A stretch of DNA of 64,000 nucleotides, from positions 4,340,001-4,404,000 of the forward strand of contig CP098528.1 of assembly GCA_030440445.1 (NCBI GenBank), in the 5' to 3' direction. The notes under the pieces are model-generated. The model ran no database searches. It saw only the letters and a list, made by a program, of their open reading frames with translations, and was not told the DNA's origin. Positions 26,254 to 35,506 of the stretch are shown piece after piece. Source of the DNA: Halomonas sp. KG2. Lineage in GTDB: Bacteria > Pseudomonadota > Gammaproteobacteria > Pseudomonadales > Halomonadaceae. The stretch's first letter is position 1. Every line of letters begins with the position of its first letter. A program made the translations under genes and the position numbers.

Positions 26254-27570
26254 TTAAACAGAATTGCGCGAGGCGGACTCGCTTTTGACAACACGTGAAG
26301 ACGGAAAAACACAGCGAAAGAGGGCTCCTTCGCCAGGGCGAGATTCAATTTGTAACAATGCGTCATGTCTTAGCAACACATGCTTTACAATCGCTAGACC
26401 AAGCCCGGTACCACCCGTTGCGGTACTACGCCCTTTATCAACGCGATAGAAACGCTCGGTTAAGCGTGGAATATGCACAGGGTCAATTCCCTCACCATCG
26501 TCGTCAACTTCAATACAAGCACTGCCATTGGGCATGGTTTTCCAGCGAAGTGTTATCTGACTACCCTCTGGCGTATACCGCACAGCGTTAAACACTAGGT
26601 TTGAAATAGCGCTATGCAGTTCCTGCTCGCTGCCGATCAGACGGGCATCGCTCTCAAGCGCGACTTGAACACTGTGCTGTTGATTAGAGAGCGCTAGCGC
26701 ATCGCGGCGAATGGCGTCGAGCATTGGCCCTAACGCCAACGCATGATGATCCTCGCCACCTTGATCAATTTCTAACCGAGAGAGCAGTAGCAGATCATTG
26801 ACTAAGTTTTGCATACGCTTCGTCTGCTCTTCCATCTGAGCAATACCTCGGCCCAAACGTGGTGGAAGTTGCTCTTTTAAGTCGCTGTAGGTTTCTAAAT
26901 AACCCATCAATACCGTTAGCGGTGTGCGTAGTTCATGGGAAACATTGGCGACAAAGTCACGACGCATCTGCTCTAAACGATGCAAGCGGGTAATATCTCG
27001 CGCCATTACCAAGCGCTCATCATCACCATAGAGAGTAATTTGATATTGAAGGATATGCCGTTCATCGATGGGCGACGTTAAGGTCAGCGGCTCACCGTAT
27101 TTACGTGCATTAAAGTAGCTGATAAATCGCGGGTCACGAAGCAGGTTGGTAATGTGCTGGCCACGGTCGTGGGCTGTTTGCAAGCCCAGCATTTCTGTCG
27201 CGGCACTGTTCCACCACTCCAGGTCGCCATGTCGATCTAGCATAACGACACTGTCACGCATCGCTTCGGATGATTCCTGAATACGTGCAAGGGTGGCACG
27301 TAAGCGATTCTGAGTAATCCGTTGGCTCTTTTGGTAGCGATACAAGCGATCAAAAAGCTCGCCCCACATGCCGCTCGCAGCAGGGGGTTCATCATGAGGA
27401 TGAAGCGTTAACCACTTAAAGAGCGCTCGCAATTGGCGCAGTTGATACACCAGACAAACGGCAAGCCCCGCAGCAACTCCAAGACCTGGCATACCCAGCA
27501 ACCACCCCAGACAAGCGCCCAAAGCGGCCAGCCACGCAATTCGCCATAGTTCTCGGCTCCACAGGCGCAC
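26254..27570 (-). CDS. phoR: Phosphate regulon sensor kinase PhoR
   Basis: A 438-residue membrane histidine kinase and phosphatase acting on PhoB. Two N-terminal hydrophobic segments (about 10-45), with no large periplasmic domain, precede a PhoR linker, a PAS domain (DSVVMLDRHGDLEWWNSAA), the H-box NVSHELRTPLTVLMGYLE, and the ATPase domain with N, G1 and G2 motifs (SNLVFNAVRYTPEGS, VDDDGEGI, GTGLGLAIVKHVL). It starts with GTG two bases after the phoB stop. Confidence 0.96.
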   Translation of the reverse strand: MRLWSRELWRIAWLAALGACLGWLLGMPGLGVAAGLAVCLVYQLRQLRALFKWLTLHPHDEPPAASGMWGELFDRLYRYQKSQRITQNRLRATLARIQESSEAMRDSVVMLDRHGDLEWWNSAATEMLGLQTAHDRGQHITNLLRDPRFISYFNARKYGEPLTLTSPIDERHILQYQITLYGDDERLVMARDITRLHRLEQMRRDFVANVSHELRTPLTVLMGYLETYSDLKEQLPPRLGRGIAQMEEQTKRMQNLVNDLLLLSRLEIDQGGEDHHALALGPMLDAIRRDALALSNQQHSVQVALESDARLIGSEQELHSAISNLVFNAVRYTPEGSQITLRWKTMPNGSACIEVDDDGEGIDPVHIPRLTERFYRVDKGRSTATGGTGLGLAIVKHVLLRHDALLQIESRPGEGALFRCVFPSSRVVKSESASRNSV

Positions 27571-27572
27571 CG

Positions 27573-28262
27573 TTACACCCGCGCGGAAAAACGGTACCCA
27601 GTGCCTCTCACCGTTTGAATGAGACTCTGGTGAGCTTCTCCTAAGGCCTTACGTAGACGTCGGATGTGAACATCTACCGTCCGCTCTTCAACGTATACGT
27701 TACCGCCCCACACTTGATCGAGCAGTTGGCTACGTGTATAGGCGCGCTCTTGGTGCGTCATGAAAAACTGCAGCAGACGGTACTCCGTCGGCCCCATTTC
27801 TAACGCCTTACCGTAAGCACTCACACGGTGGCTCACTGGGTCTAATAGCAAGCCATTAATTTCAATAGGATCTTCGACACCTCGGGGGGTAGTACGTCGC
27901 AATACTGCTTTTAAGCGCGCCACCAGTTCGCGGGGAGAGAAAGGCTTGGTGATATAGTCATCCGCCCCAGCCTCAAGCCCTTGAATCTTGTTATCTTCTT
28001 CGCCTTTAGCGGTCAGCATAATGATAGGCACCTCGGCGGTGGCTTCTTCACGCTTTAAGCGCCTTGCAAGCTCAATACCACTGGTGCCCGGCATCATCCA
28101 ATCCAGCAAAAGCAGATCTGGCTGGTGGTCAACCATCATCGCGTGGGCATCCTGGGCGTTATCCGCTTCAAGAACGCGATAGTCAGCCATTTCCAGCGCC
28201 ACTGCGATCATCTCGCGAATAGGCGCCTCATCATCGACAATCAAAACGGTCTTGGCGGTCAT
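27573..28262 (-). CDS. phoB: Phosphate regulon response regulator PhoB
   Basis: A 229-residue OmpR/PhoB-family activator. The receiver domain (1-120) has the acidic pocket VDDEAPI, the phosphoacceptor aspartate in [10 protein letters not shown], the threonine in [10 protein letters not shown] and the lysine in [11 protein letters not shown]. The winged-helix domain ends with [13 protein letters not shown] and VRGTGYRFS. It binds Pho boxes such as those at 19227 and 28356. It is the first gene of phoBR and likely autoregulated. Confidence 0.97.
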   Translation of the reverse strand: MTAKTVLIVDDEAPIREMIAVALEMADYRVLEADNAQDAHAMMVDHQPDLLLLDWMMPGTSGIELARRLKREEATAEVPIIMLTAKGEEDNKIQGLEAGADDYITKPFSPRELVARLKAVLRRTTPRGVEDPIEINGLLLDPVSHRVSAYGKALEMGPTEYRLLQFFMTHQERAYTRSQLLDQVWGGNVYVEERTVDVHIRRLRKALGEAHQSLIQTVRGTGYRFSARV

Positions 28263-28339
28263 TCCAGGGCCTCACGGTGTTCAATGAAAACTAATTAAAA
28301 AAATAGTTTAAAAAACAGTTCAAAGACATGTCAGTGACG

Positions 28340-28373
28340 ATAACACCATGACTCGATGACAATTTTATGACAT
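28340..28373 (-). promoter_or_regulatory. Pho box and -10 element of phoBR
   Basis: On the minus strand ATGTCATAAAATTGTCAT (28356-28373) has two TGTCAT half-sites 11 bases apart and matches 16 of 18 consensus positions. Ten bases downstream TGTTAT (28340-28345) fits a -10 hexamer at the spacing usual for PhoB-activated promoters. The phoB start follows about 80 bases later. Confidence 0.85.
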
Positions 28374-28382
28374 AGAGGATAT

Positions 28383-29273
28383 TTAGCCAGTTATTGGCCA
28401 CCAACTTAGTGCAATACCTGCAAAAATTAACAAGCCAGACCAATGATTATTAAGAAATGCTTGGAAGCAGCGGTCGCGCTCACGGCCAGCGATTAAGCGT
28501 TGTTGGTGGACAAACGTAGCGGCCATAGCGGCTAGCCCAAGCCAGAAAAAGCCACCTAAACCAACACGCCATCCTACCCAGGCAAGTAGTCCAAGTGCCG
28601 CCACTTGCAGTACACCAATGATCAGACGATCAGCGCTACCAAACAGCACCGCGGTAGATTTGATGCCAATTTTCAGGTCATCGTCGCGATCGACCATGGC
28701 GTATTGGGTATCGTAGGCAACGGTCCACAGCACGTTCGCGCTAAACAATAGCCATGCTTCAAACGGCACATGACCCAATACCGCACCGAATGCCATGGGG
28801 ATCGCCCAAGAGAACGCAGCCCCCAACACTACCTGAGGTAAATGGGTGTAGCGCTTCATAAACGGGTAAATGAACGCTAATACAACACCCCCTATCGACA
28901 ACAGCACCGTAAACCAATTGGTCAATAGCACTAAAATGAAAGCAGTGGCTACCAGCGCGATAAACAGCAGCTGCGCCTCGGTTTCACTGATACGACCAGT
29001 GGCTAGCGGACGATGTTTAGTGCGCTTTACATGGCCATCGAAATGACGATCAGCGTAATCATTAACCACGCAGCCCGCGGCGCGCATCACATAAACGCCA
29101 GCAATAAAGATCAGCAGAACATTCCGCCCAGGCACACCCTCTGCTGCTATCCACAATGCCCATAAGGTGGGCCACATCAATAGCCAAGTACCAATCGGGC
29201 GATCCAATCGCGTTAAATGTAAAAAATCAGCCACCCGAGCCCATCCCGTTGGCCTCAACAGAGAACGGTCCAT
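28383..29273 (-). CDS. ubiA: 4-Hydroxybenzoate polyprenyltransferase
   Basis: A 296-residue inner-membrane enzyme that attaches the isoprenoid tail to 4-hydroxybenzoate in ubiquinone synthesis. The two Mg-diphosphate motifs are [20 protein letters not shown] (first NDxxD) and [17 protein letters not shown] (second DxxD), with about eight to nine membrane helices. It lies 35 bases after ubiC on the same strand, so ubiC-ubiA form an operon. Its stop is close to the phoB promoter. Confidence 0.96.
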   Translation of the reverse strand: MDRSLLRPTGWARVADFLHLTRLDRPIGTWLLMWPTLWALWIAAEGVPGRNVLLIFIAGVYVMRAAGCVVNDYADRHFDGHVKRTKHRPLATGRISETEAQLLFIALVATAFILVLLTNWFTVLLSIGGVVLAFIYPFMKRYTHLPQVVLGAAFSWAIPMAFGAVLGHVPFEAWLLFSANVLWTVAYDTQYAMVDRDDDLKIGIKSTAVLFGSADRLIIGVLQVAALGLLAWVGWRVGLGGFFWLGLAAMAATFVHQQRLIAGRERDRCFQAFLNNHWSGLLIFAGIALSWWPITG

Positions 29274-29307
29274 GCTTACCTCTCAAAAAGAAAACGCTGG
29301 CGATAGC

Positions 29308-29889
29308 CTAGCGCGAAGACAGGGCAAGATCATCTGCCATGGTCGATAAAAAGTATTCCTGCACTAACAGCGATAGCCCACTGTGCTGAAACACTGAGCG
29401 CCGCCCCCATACGCTGTCTAAAAGCGACGCAGAGTGTTCCGCGACAAAGCGTGGCTGATGGCGAGTGGCGTAGAGTGGCCCACGCACCAGGTCAGGTTGT
29501 TGAAACAACCAGCTGCCTAATGAACGCTCGCCAAGCCCTTCTAACCCCTTACCTTGTAATTGACTAAGTGGCGCTACCGAGCGTGCTACTACCCAGGGCT
29601 TATCGCCGACACACAACGCTACTTCCCTCAGCCATGCATAGCGGCGCGGTTCAATTCCCAGCGCTAGCGCTTCGTCCCGCAGAGGTAAGCCAATCGTTTG
29701 ACGTAACAATTGCACCCGAAATGCGTTTGTGCCGCCTGCGACGGTTAACCGCGTCGTTAAGGAGTCCGTCGATGCCACCCACTGCCACCACGAAGCGCTC
29801 ATTGCAGGACGAGCCGCAGCAACAGGGAGCCAGTGAGGAAATAGTCGATGAGGAAATAGGCAAGCTTGCCGAACAGTAGGGGCGATCAC
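29308..29889 (-). CDS. ubiC: Chorismate lyase
   Basis: Makes 4-hydroxybenzoate and pyruvate from chorismate, the first ubiquinone step. The frame is open to 29910 (TTG), but GTG at 29889 has TTGGAG six bases before it and is preferred, giving 193 residues. Conserved parts are DSLTTRL near the start, REVALCVGDKPWVVARSVAP in the centre (the product-binding arginine region) and LGSWLFQQPDLVRG. It is followed by ubiA and is divergent from the rubredoxin reductase gene. Confidence 0.9.
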   Translation of the reverse strand: MIAPTVRQACLFPHRLFPHWLPVAAARPAMSASWWQWVASTDSLTTRLTVAGGTNAFRVQLLRQTIGLPLRDEALALGIEPRRYAWLREVALCVGDKPWVVARSVAPLSQLQGKGLEGLGERSLGSWLFQQPDLVRGPLYATRHQPRFVAEHSASLLDSVWGRRSVFQHSGLSLLVQEYFLSTMADDLALSSR

Positions 29890-29976
29890 CAAAGTCTCCA
29901 AGGCGGTCAATACACAGAAAGCTAGTGTAACATGGTGACCTCACAGGCTTTTGTTCCGCCGACTTTTGGTGACTGC

Positions 29977-31167
29977 ATGCCCTCACACGAGATATCGCGA
30001 TATTCCCATTCGGCACTGATTATTATTGGCACCGGCATGGCGGGGATTGGCCTTGCGCGCGCCCTACGCCGACAAGGCGATACACGTGCCATTACCCTTA
30101 TCAGTGCCGATAGTGGCGATGATTACAGTAAACCGCTGCTTTCTACTGGCTTTGCGAAACGCTTAACGCCAGACCAACTCGCCCAACGTGACGCCAGCGG
30201 CGTCGCAGAAGAGCTGAACGCTGAGTTAATTACCCACACCCAGGTCGCACACCTGCATGTGGATAACCAATGCGTAGAACTCAGTAATGGCCAACAGCTC
30301 CACTATAACGATCTGGTGCTAGCCACTGGTGCGGCGCCCCATACGCCGTTCAGCGTGCCTGAAAGTGTCGCCAAACGATGCTTCACCATCAACGACTTAG
30401 ACGAATATCGCCGCTTTTATGCCGCATTAGGCGCAGCGCCTACTAAACGTGTCGCGGTTGTCGGTGCTGGGCTGGTGGGCTGCGAGTTCGCCAATGATCT
30501 CCATGCTGGCGGCCACCAAGTCACCCTCATTGCGCCAGAAAGTACCCCGCTGCAACGTCTGCTCCCAGAACCACTCGGCCAAGCGCTGGCGGATGCTTTC
30601 CAAGAGGCAGGCATCCAACTTGCCTTAGGGCATAACCTAACAACACTGGCACTTAACGTAGATGACGTCCTATCACTTCGTCTTGATAATGGCGACCTTT
30701 ATGCTGCCGACATCGTGTTACTCGCCACGGGTTTAGCTCCGCGCACTCAACTTGCCGAAGCAGCCGGGCTGACGGTTAGCCATCGCGGTATTGTGGTTGA
30801 CCGCCAGCTACGCACCTCTCGACCAAACATATTTGCGTTGGGCGATGTGGCTTGCGTTGAGGGAGTTAACGCTATGTACGTGCAGCCCCTGCAGGCGAGC
30901 GTAAAAGCGCTGGCGTCAACACTCGCCGGAAAACCAACCAGCGTCAGCTTTGGGGCGTGGCCCGTCATTGTGAAAACGCCCTTACTACCCGTGGTTGCCT
31001 ACCCACCGGTAACCACACCAGCACGGTGGAGAATTGAGGGAGAAAGCGGTGAAATGACAGCGATTGCTGAAAATAAAGACGGTCGTTTGATTGGATTTGC
31101 GTTGACAGGCAGCTGCGTGAGAAGGAAAGTGGAGCTTTCCAGAGTAGCACCTGCGCTGCTAGGCTGA
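29977..31167 (+). CDS. Rubredoxin--NAD(+) reductase-like FAD oxidoreductase
   Basis: A two-dinucleotide-binding flavoprotein of about 396 residues. The FAD motif is IIIGTGMAGIGLARAL, the NAD motif is VAVVGAGLVGCEFAND, and the second FAD motif is IFALGDVACVEG. The start at 29977 is chosen because relatives begin about 10 residues before the first glycine motif. The frame is open to 29932. The position between ubiC and HU is that of rubB in Pseudomonas aeruginosa, where rubredoxins lie alongside. None is present here. Confidence 0.85.
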   Translation: MPSHEISRYSHSALIIIGTGMAGIGLARALRRQGDTRAITLISADSGDDYSKPLLSTGFAKRLTPDQLAQRDASGVAEELNAELITHTQVAHLHVDNQCVELSNGQQLHYNDLVLATGAAPHTPFSVPESVAKRCFTINDLDEYRRFYAALGAAPTKRVAVVGAGLVGCEFANDLHAGGHQVTLIAPESTPLQRLLPEPLGQALADAFQEAGIQLALGHNLTTLALNVDDVLSLRLDNGDLYAADIVLLATGLAPRTQLAEAAGLTVSHRGIVVDRQLRTSRPNIFALGDVACVEGVNAMYVQPLQASVKALASTLAGKPTSVSFGAWPVIVKTPLLPVVAYPPVTTPARWRIEGESGEMTAIAENKDGRLIGFALTGSCVRRKVELSRVAPALLG

Positions 31168-31271
31168 TTTTCGCCGCCTTAGCGACTAGGCTAAAAAAGT
31201 TAACCAGCTGGGCAGTGCTTCTAACAACACAGATGAACTTACGCTTGATTTCCACATAGGGAGATACCTTT

Positions 31272-31544
31272 ATGCGCAAACCTGAACTCGCAGCCGCAAT
31301 TGCTGAAAGCGCTGATCTATCCAAAGACAAAGCAGGCCAAGTCCTGAACGTTATCTTGGACGAAATCACTAACAGCGTTGCCAAAGGCGAAGATGTCGCT
31401 CTGATTGGTTTTGGAACGTTTACCGTACGCCAGCGTGCCGCACGTACTGGCAAAAACCCCCAAACTGGCGCGCCGTTACAGATTCCTGCCAGCAAAAACG
31501 TTGCGTTCAAGCCGGGCAAAGCGCTTAAGGACGCCGTTTCCTAA
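31272..31544 (+). CDS. HU-family DNA-binding protein
   Basis: A 90-residue histone-like protein that bends DNA as a dimer. It shows the HU/IHF order: MRKPELAAAIAESADLSKD helices, then GEDVALIGFGTFTVRQRAAR, then the beta-arm GKNPQTGAPLQIPASKNVAFKPGKALKDAV with the intercalating proline. It is closer to HU than to IHF. Its stop overlaps the next start (TAATG). Confidence 0.93.
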   Translation: MRKPELAAAIAESADLSKDKAGQVLNVILDEITNSVAKGEDVALIGFGTFTVRQRAARTGKNPQTGAPLQIPASKNVAFKPGKALKDAVS

Positions 31545-31900
31545 TGAAACTCAAGCTGACGCTGTGGCTACTGAGCTTACTGCTTAAAAGAGCCCTGCGA
31601 CGCAAGCCGCGCTTTCGTGAGCAACTTGAGCGAATGCGCGGTCTGGACTGGGGCGTTGCCACGGAAGACCTCAGCATTGCCCGGTATTATCGAATGGCGC
31701 CGAAAGGCATTGATACCGGCAAAGGGCTACCCGTTGACCTAGACCTTGAGCTTCGTTTTCGCGATCAGGATGCCGCGTTGAAAATCCTTAAAAAGCCGAC
31801 GCAACAGGCATTTCTAGATGGCATGGTAGCCGGTGAAGTCCGCCTAGTGGGCGACTCTGCCGATATGAATAAGCTGCAGAAACTACTTAAGTACCTATAG
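31544..31900 (+). CDS. SCP2-like sterol/lipid-carrier domain protein
   Basis: A 118-residue protein with a short N-terminal hydrophobic helix (LTLWLLSLLLKRAL) followed by a basic stretch and an SCP2-like domain (LDLELRFRDQDAALKILK, FLDGMVAGEVRLVGDSADMNKLQKLL). It probably binds a lipid or another hydrophobic ligand at the inner membrane, but its role is unknown. It is translationally coupled to the HU gene, an arrangement I recall from pseudomonads. Confidence 0.75.
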   Translation: MKLKLTLWLLSLLLKRALRRKPRFREQLERMRGLDWGVATEDLSIARYYRMAPKGIDTGKGLPVDLDLELRFRDQDAALKILKKPTQQAFLDGMVAGEVRLVGDSADMNKLQKLLKYL

Positions 31901-31991
31901 CGTTATTATCGGTTTAGAGAAAACTACGAGGCTTGGGGACCCTTAGGGTAACGATTTATACAGAGCCAGTGCAGAGGCATAGCAGCTACCA

Positions 31992-32939
31992 GTGGATATT
32001 CCTCATCAGCGATTGGTTTACTTTCGCGTTACCCTTGAGTCTGGCTCAGTGCGCCGCGCAGCGGCGCGCTTGGACATTGCCCCCTCGGCGGTAAGCCGGC
32101 AAATTGCCTTGCTGGAAGAAGCCTTGGGGGCAACCCTGATGGAGCGTCATCGCGACGGCATTTCGCCTACCCCGGTAGGCGAAATGCTGCTTGAGTACTG
32201 CGAACGACGCGGCGCTCTTGATGAAGGCTTTATTGCCTCACTTGAATCCTACCAACGCATGGAAACCGGCAAGATATCGCTCACCGTCGGTGAAGGATTT
32301 GTCAGTGACCTAGTGGCGTCCCCTCTGCATGAATTTACCCAACGCTATGCGGGCATTCAGCTCGATATCCATACCGCAGGCACATCGGGGATAATTGATG
32401 CCATTATCAGCGATCACAGCCATATCGGCTTGATGTTCCATGAGCGTACCCATCCCCAGCTGCGTTTCTGGTCATCTAGCCCGCAGCCACTGATGGCTAT
32501 CCTGGCGCCCAACCATCCTTTAGCCAATCACACCACACCGCTTACGCTCACTCAGTTAAGCACACAGCCGATGGCCATGTGGGATACCACCCATGGGGTG
32601 CGCCAAATGGTTGACCAAGCCTTTCAGCAATCGCGTATAGCCCCGCGCATGGCGATGAACACCAACTCCATGGTGATTCTGGCGCAATACGTGCGTAGCG
32701 GTATGGGCATTACCTTGCTGCCCGCCTTTGCCGTCGCCCATGATTTAGAGCTCGGCACGTTAGTAGCGCGCCCGGTAGATAATCCGCTTTTTCAGCGCTC
32801 CCAGGCCCACATGGTCACGCGGGTAGGTCGACAGCAGCCCAAAGCTAGCGTTCTGCTGCTACGCCACCTACAACGCTGGATGCAGGCCTTTCGCGCCCCA
32901 GGCTTGGCGGTGAGCGATCAACCAACACCACTGCCGTAA
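31992..32939 (+). CDS. LysR-family regulator of the adjacent catabolic cassette
   Basis: A 315-residue LysR-type regulator. The helix-turn-helix (about 1-65) includes SGSVRRAAARLDIAPSAVSRQIALLEE, and the remainder is a two-lobed effector-binding domain. It starts with GTG. It converges on the aldehyde dehydrogenase gene and overlaps its 3' end by 22 bases. Being the only regulator near the cassette, it probably controls it, which is inference. The effector is unknown. Confidence 0.88.
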   Translation: MDIPHQRLVYFRVTLESGSVRRAAARLDIAPSAVSRQIALLEEALGATLMERHRDGISPTPVGEMLLEYCERRGALDEGFIASLESYQRMETGKISLTVGEGFVSDLVASPLHEFTQRYAGIQLDIHTAGTSGIIDAIISDHSHIGLMFHERTHPQLRFWSSSPQPLMAILAPNHPLANHTTPLTLTQLSTQPMAMWDTTHGVRQMVDQAFQQSRIAPRMAMNTNSMVILAQYVRSGMGITLLPAFAVAHDLELGTLVARPVDNPLFQRSQAHMVTRVGRQQPKASVLLLRHLQRWMQAFRAPGLAVSDQPTPLP

Positions 32940-34468
32940 CCAAATGCCACGCTGGCTTCGGGGGCGGTTTCTACCCAAACGCTTTGCGGCACCGTGTATT
33001 CGCGCAGGCCATCCAAACCACTGGAGCGCCCAAAGCCGCTATCGCCAAAGCCTCCGAACGGCGACATAACGCTGATCGCCTTGTAGCTATTGATCCACAC
33101 CGTACCCGCTCGCAACTGACCGGCTACGCGATGCGCCCGCGCAACGTCCTGGCTCCAAACGGCACCAGCCAAGCCAAAGCGTGTCTCGTTGGCAAGTTGA
33201 ACAGCCTCATTGTCAGTGTCGAAGGCCATCGCCACCAACACCGGGCCGAATACCTCTTGCTGAGCGATCTCCATATCCGGTGTGACATCGACCAGCACCG
33301 TAGGGGCGATAAAGTAGCCGTGAGCCTCATCGGGCAGCCCTAATGGACGTTTACCCCCCGTTAACAGCCGCGCGCCAGCGGCTACTGCAGCGTCAATCAT
33401 ACGCGTCACTTGCTCAAACTGGCGGCGATTCTGCAATGGCCCCATGCGCGTTGCTTCGTCACTAGGCAGGCCCACTTGAATCTGCTCCGCCGCCCGCGCC
33501 AAACGGCTGGTAACCTGCTCAAACACCGAGCGCTCAATCAACAGCCGCGATCCGGCCACACAGCTCTGTCCAGCCGCCGCAAAAATGGCCGCCTGGGCAC
33601 CCGCAACGGCTTCATCCAGTTTGGCATCGGCAAACACGATATTAGCCGACTTGCCTCCCAGCTCTAACACGCTGGGTACCAGTCTCCGCGCACCAGCCTC
33701 GGCGATCATACGGCCACTCTGGGGGGAGCCCACGAATACCAGTTTGCTGATGGCAGGGTGATCGGTTAGCGCTGCGCCGGTCGATTTGCCTAGCCCATTG
33801 ACGATATTGATCAATCCTTTAGGAAGCCCGCCGCTTTCAAGCAGCTTGGCAATCACCACCGATGAAAACGGCGTCAGCTCGGAAGGTTTTAGCACCACGC
33901 CATTGCCCGCCGCCATGGCCGGGGCTAACTGCCAGGCACAGGTGAACATCGGTGCGTTCCAGGGGGTAATCTGCCCCACCACGCCATAGGGCACGTGGTG
34001 CACATAGTTAAGGTGCGAAGTAGGCACCGGAATCACTTCGCCATGCTGCTTGTCGCACCAGCCCGCGTAATACTCGAACATCTCACGCACTTTGCCTACT
34101 TCAGCGCGGCAGTCACGAATCGGCTTGCCAGCCACTACACTTTCCAGCTGAGCCAGCGCCTCTTCATGGCCCTCCAGGCCACGGATGGCGGCATTCATGC
34201 GCCGTCCACGCTCGCTGGCGGTTAACGCCATCCATTCGCGCTGGCCACGCTCAGCGGCTTGGGTGGCACGCTCAATCAGCGCGGCTCCCGCATCGTGATA
34301 ACTCACCAGCGTTTCGCCAGTGGTCGGATTGCTCAAGGTGATCACTTCACCCTCTCCTACCACTAAATCACCATCAATCCAGTTACTCAGCGGTGTGGCA
34401 GCGGCTAATCCAAAACCTTCAAGCAGTTCAACAAGATGGTCGCAGGCATGTTGGCTAAGTGTGTTCAT
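32918..34468 (-). CDS. NAD(P)-dependent aldehyde dehydrogenase
   Basis: A 516-residue enzyme of the ALDH superfamily oxidising an aldehyde to a carboxylate. The catalytic cysteine is in AAGQSCVAGSR (about 302), the general base in LELGGKSANIVF (about 269), and the cofactor loop is VVLKPSELTPFSS with the later VFVGSPQSGR. PYGVVGQITPWNAP is the usual entry to the cofactor domain. Its start overlaps the stop of the dehydrogenase before it by four bases. The substrate is unknown, though the neighbours suggest a semialdehyde. Confidence 0.92.
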   Translation of the reverse strand: MNTLSQHACDHLVELLEGFGLAAATPLSNWIDGDLVVGEGEVITLSNPTTGETLVSYHDAGAALIERATQAAERGQREWMALTASERGRRMNAAIRGLEGHEEALAQLESVVAGKPIRDCRAEVGKVREMFEYYAGWCDKQHGEVIPVPTSHLNYVHHVPYGVVGQITPWNAPMFTCAWQLAPAMAAGNGVVLKPSELTPFSSVVIAKLLESGGLPKGLINIVNGLGKSTGAALTDHPAISKLVFVGSPQSGRMIAEAGARRLVPSVLELGGKSANIVFADAKLDEAVAGAQAAIFAAAGQSCVAGSRLLIERSVFEQVTSRLARAAEQIQVGLPSDEATRMGPLQNRRQFEQVTRMIDAAVAAGARLLTGGKRPLGLPDEAHGYFIAPTVLVDVTPDMEIAQQEVFGPVLVAMAFDTDNEAVQLANETRFGLAGAVWSQDVARAHRVAGQLRAGTVWINSYKAISVMSPFGGFGDSGFGRSSGLDGLREYTVPQSVWVETAPEASVAFGYGSGVG

Positions 34469-35385
34469 TCGTTACCCTCCGCTTGAGTAGCGCGAGCTAA
34501 TATCGGTGTAGTGATATGGTTAAAGTCATCGCTATCGGCGGGGTGATCGGCGTTGGCGTGCCAGGCATCGACCACGGCTTGTAACAGCGGCGAGGGTATA
34601 TTCAGTTGCTCAGAGGCATCTCGCGCTAAACGCAGGTCTTTACGCATCAAACCGGTGGTAAACCCTGAGTCAAAGCGCTCACTCAGCACCCACTCGGGGA
34701 AGTTCACCTCGCTAACCGCACTACGCCCAGAACCACTATTGAGTCCCGCCAAGCAGGCGGCGGGGTCAACGCCCGCTTTGGCTGCCATAGCAACGGCTTC
34801 GGCGGTGGTTAACAAGTGCGCGGCACACAGGTAATTATTGGCAAGCTTGACCACATGGCCGCTGCCCGGGCCGCCCACATGGGTGCGCTTGGCTGACATC
34901 GCTTCCAGCATCGGCAATACCCGTTCGATAGTGCGTTCATCGCCTCCCAATAGCATCCCTAGCTTGCCACTAGCAGCGCCTTTCGGGCCTCCGCTAACCG
35001 GTGCATCCAACCATAGAAGACCCGCTGCGCTAACTTTTTCTGCCAGTTCACGCGTCACGGCGGGGTCACTGGTGGAGGTATCAACAATCACGCTACCTTT
35101 CGGCGCTAGGTTAATCAGGCCAGGCGATTGCTCGAGCACCTCACGCACATGGGCGGAGGTAGGCAACGACAGCAGGTAAACGTCGCTTGCGAGTAGCTCT
35201 TCGGGAGCCACCGCGGGTACCCCTTGTGCAGCAAGACGCGACCGTGCTTGCTCAAATACATCGCTTCCCGTTACCGCAAACCCGGCGGCTTTAAGCGTCA
35301 GCGCCATATTACCGCCCATCTGCCCCAGGCCGATGACAGTAATAGTTAAAGACCCAGTTGCCGAGGGCTCAGTTTGTAATGACAT
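34465..35385 (-). CDS. Beta-hydroxyacid dehydrogenase (3-hydroxyisobutyrate dehydrogenase-like)
   Basis: An NAD(P)-dependent dehydrogenase of 306 residues. The Rossmann motif is VIGLGQMGGNMALTLKAAGF, the substrate motif is LDAPVSGGPKGAASGKLGML, and the catalytic lysine lies in GHVVKLANNYLCAAH. The start at 35385 has GGGAG seven bases upstream. The frame is open 11 codons further. It would oxidise a hydroxyacid to an aldehyde or keto product for the coupled aldehyde dehydrogenase. It could also be a 2-hydroxy-3-oxopropionate (tartronate semialdehyde) reductase. Confidence 0.9.
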   Translation of the reverse strand: MSLQTEPSATGSLTITVIGLGQMGGNMALTLKAAGFAVTGSDVFEQARSRLAAQGVPAVAPEELLASDVYLLSLPTSAHVREVLEQSPGLINLAPKGSVIVDTSTSDPAVTRELAEKVSAAGLLWLDAPVSGGPKGAASGKLGMLLGGDERTIERVLPMLEAMSAKRTHVGGPGSGHVVKLANNYLCAAHLLTTAEAVAMAAKAGVDPAACLAGLNSGSGRSAVSEVNFPEWVLSERFDSGFTTGLMRKDLRLARDASEQLNIPSPLLQAVVDAWHANADHPADSDDFNHITTPILARATQAEGNE

Positions 35386-35506
35386 CGTAAAACTCCCAAA
35401 GCGCCTTTTAAGTAACAAGACGCTATGTTCGGTGGTGATATTTGGGGTAGACGCTCCCCTACCCAGTGGGCATCAGAGAGCGAATAACGTGTATTAAGTC
35501 AGGAAT

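Noticed and set aside
29651..30016. Open frame on the minus strand across the ubiC start
   Set aside because: It overlaps ubiC in another frame and the divergent reductase gene, and its translation shows no protein-like pattern.
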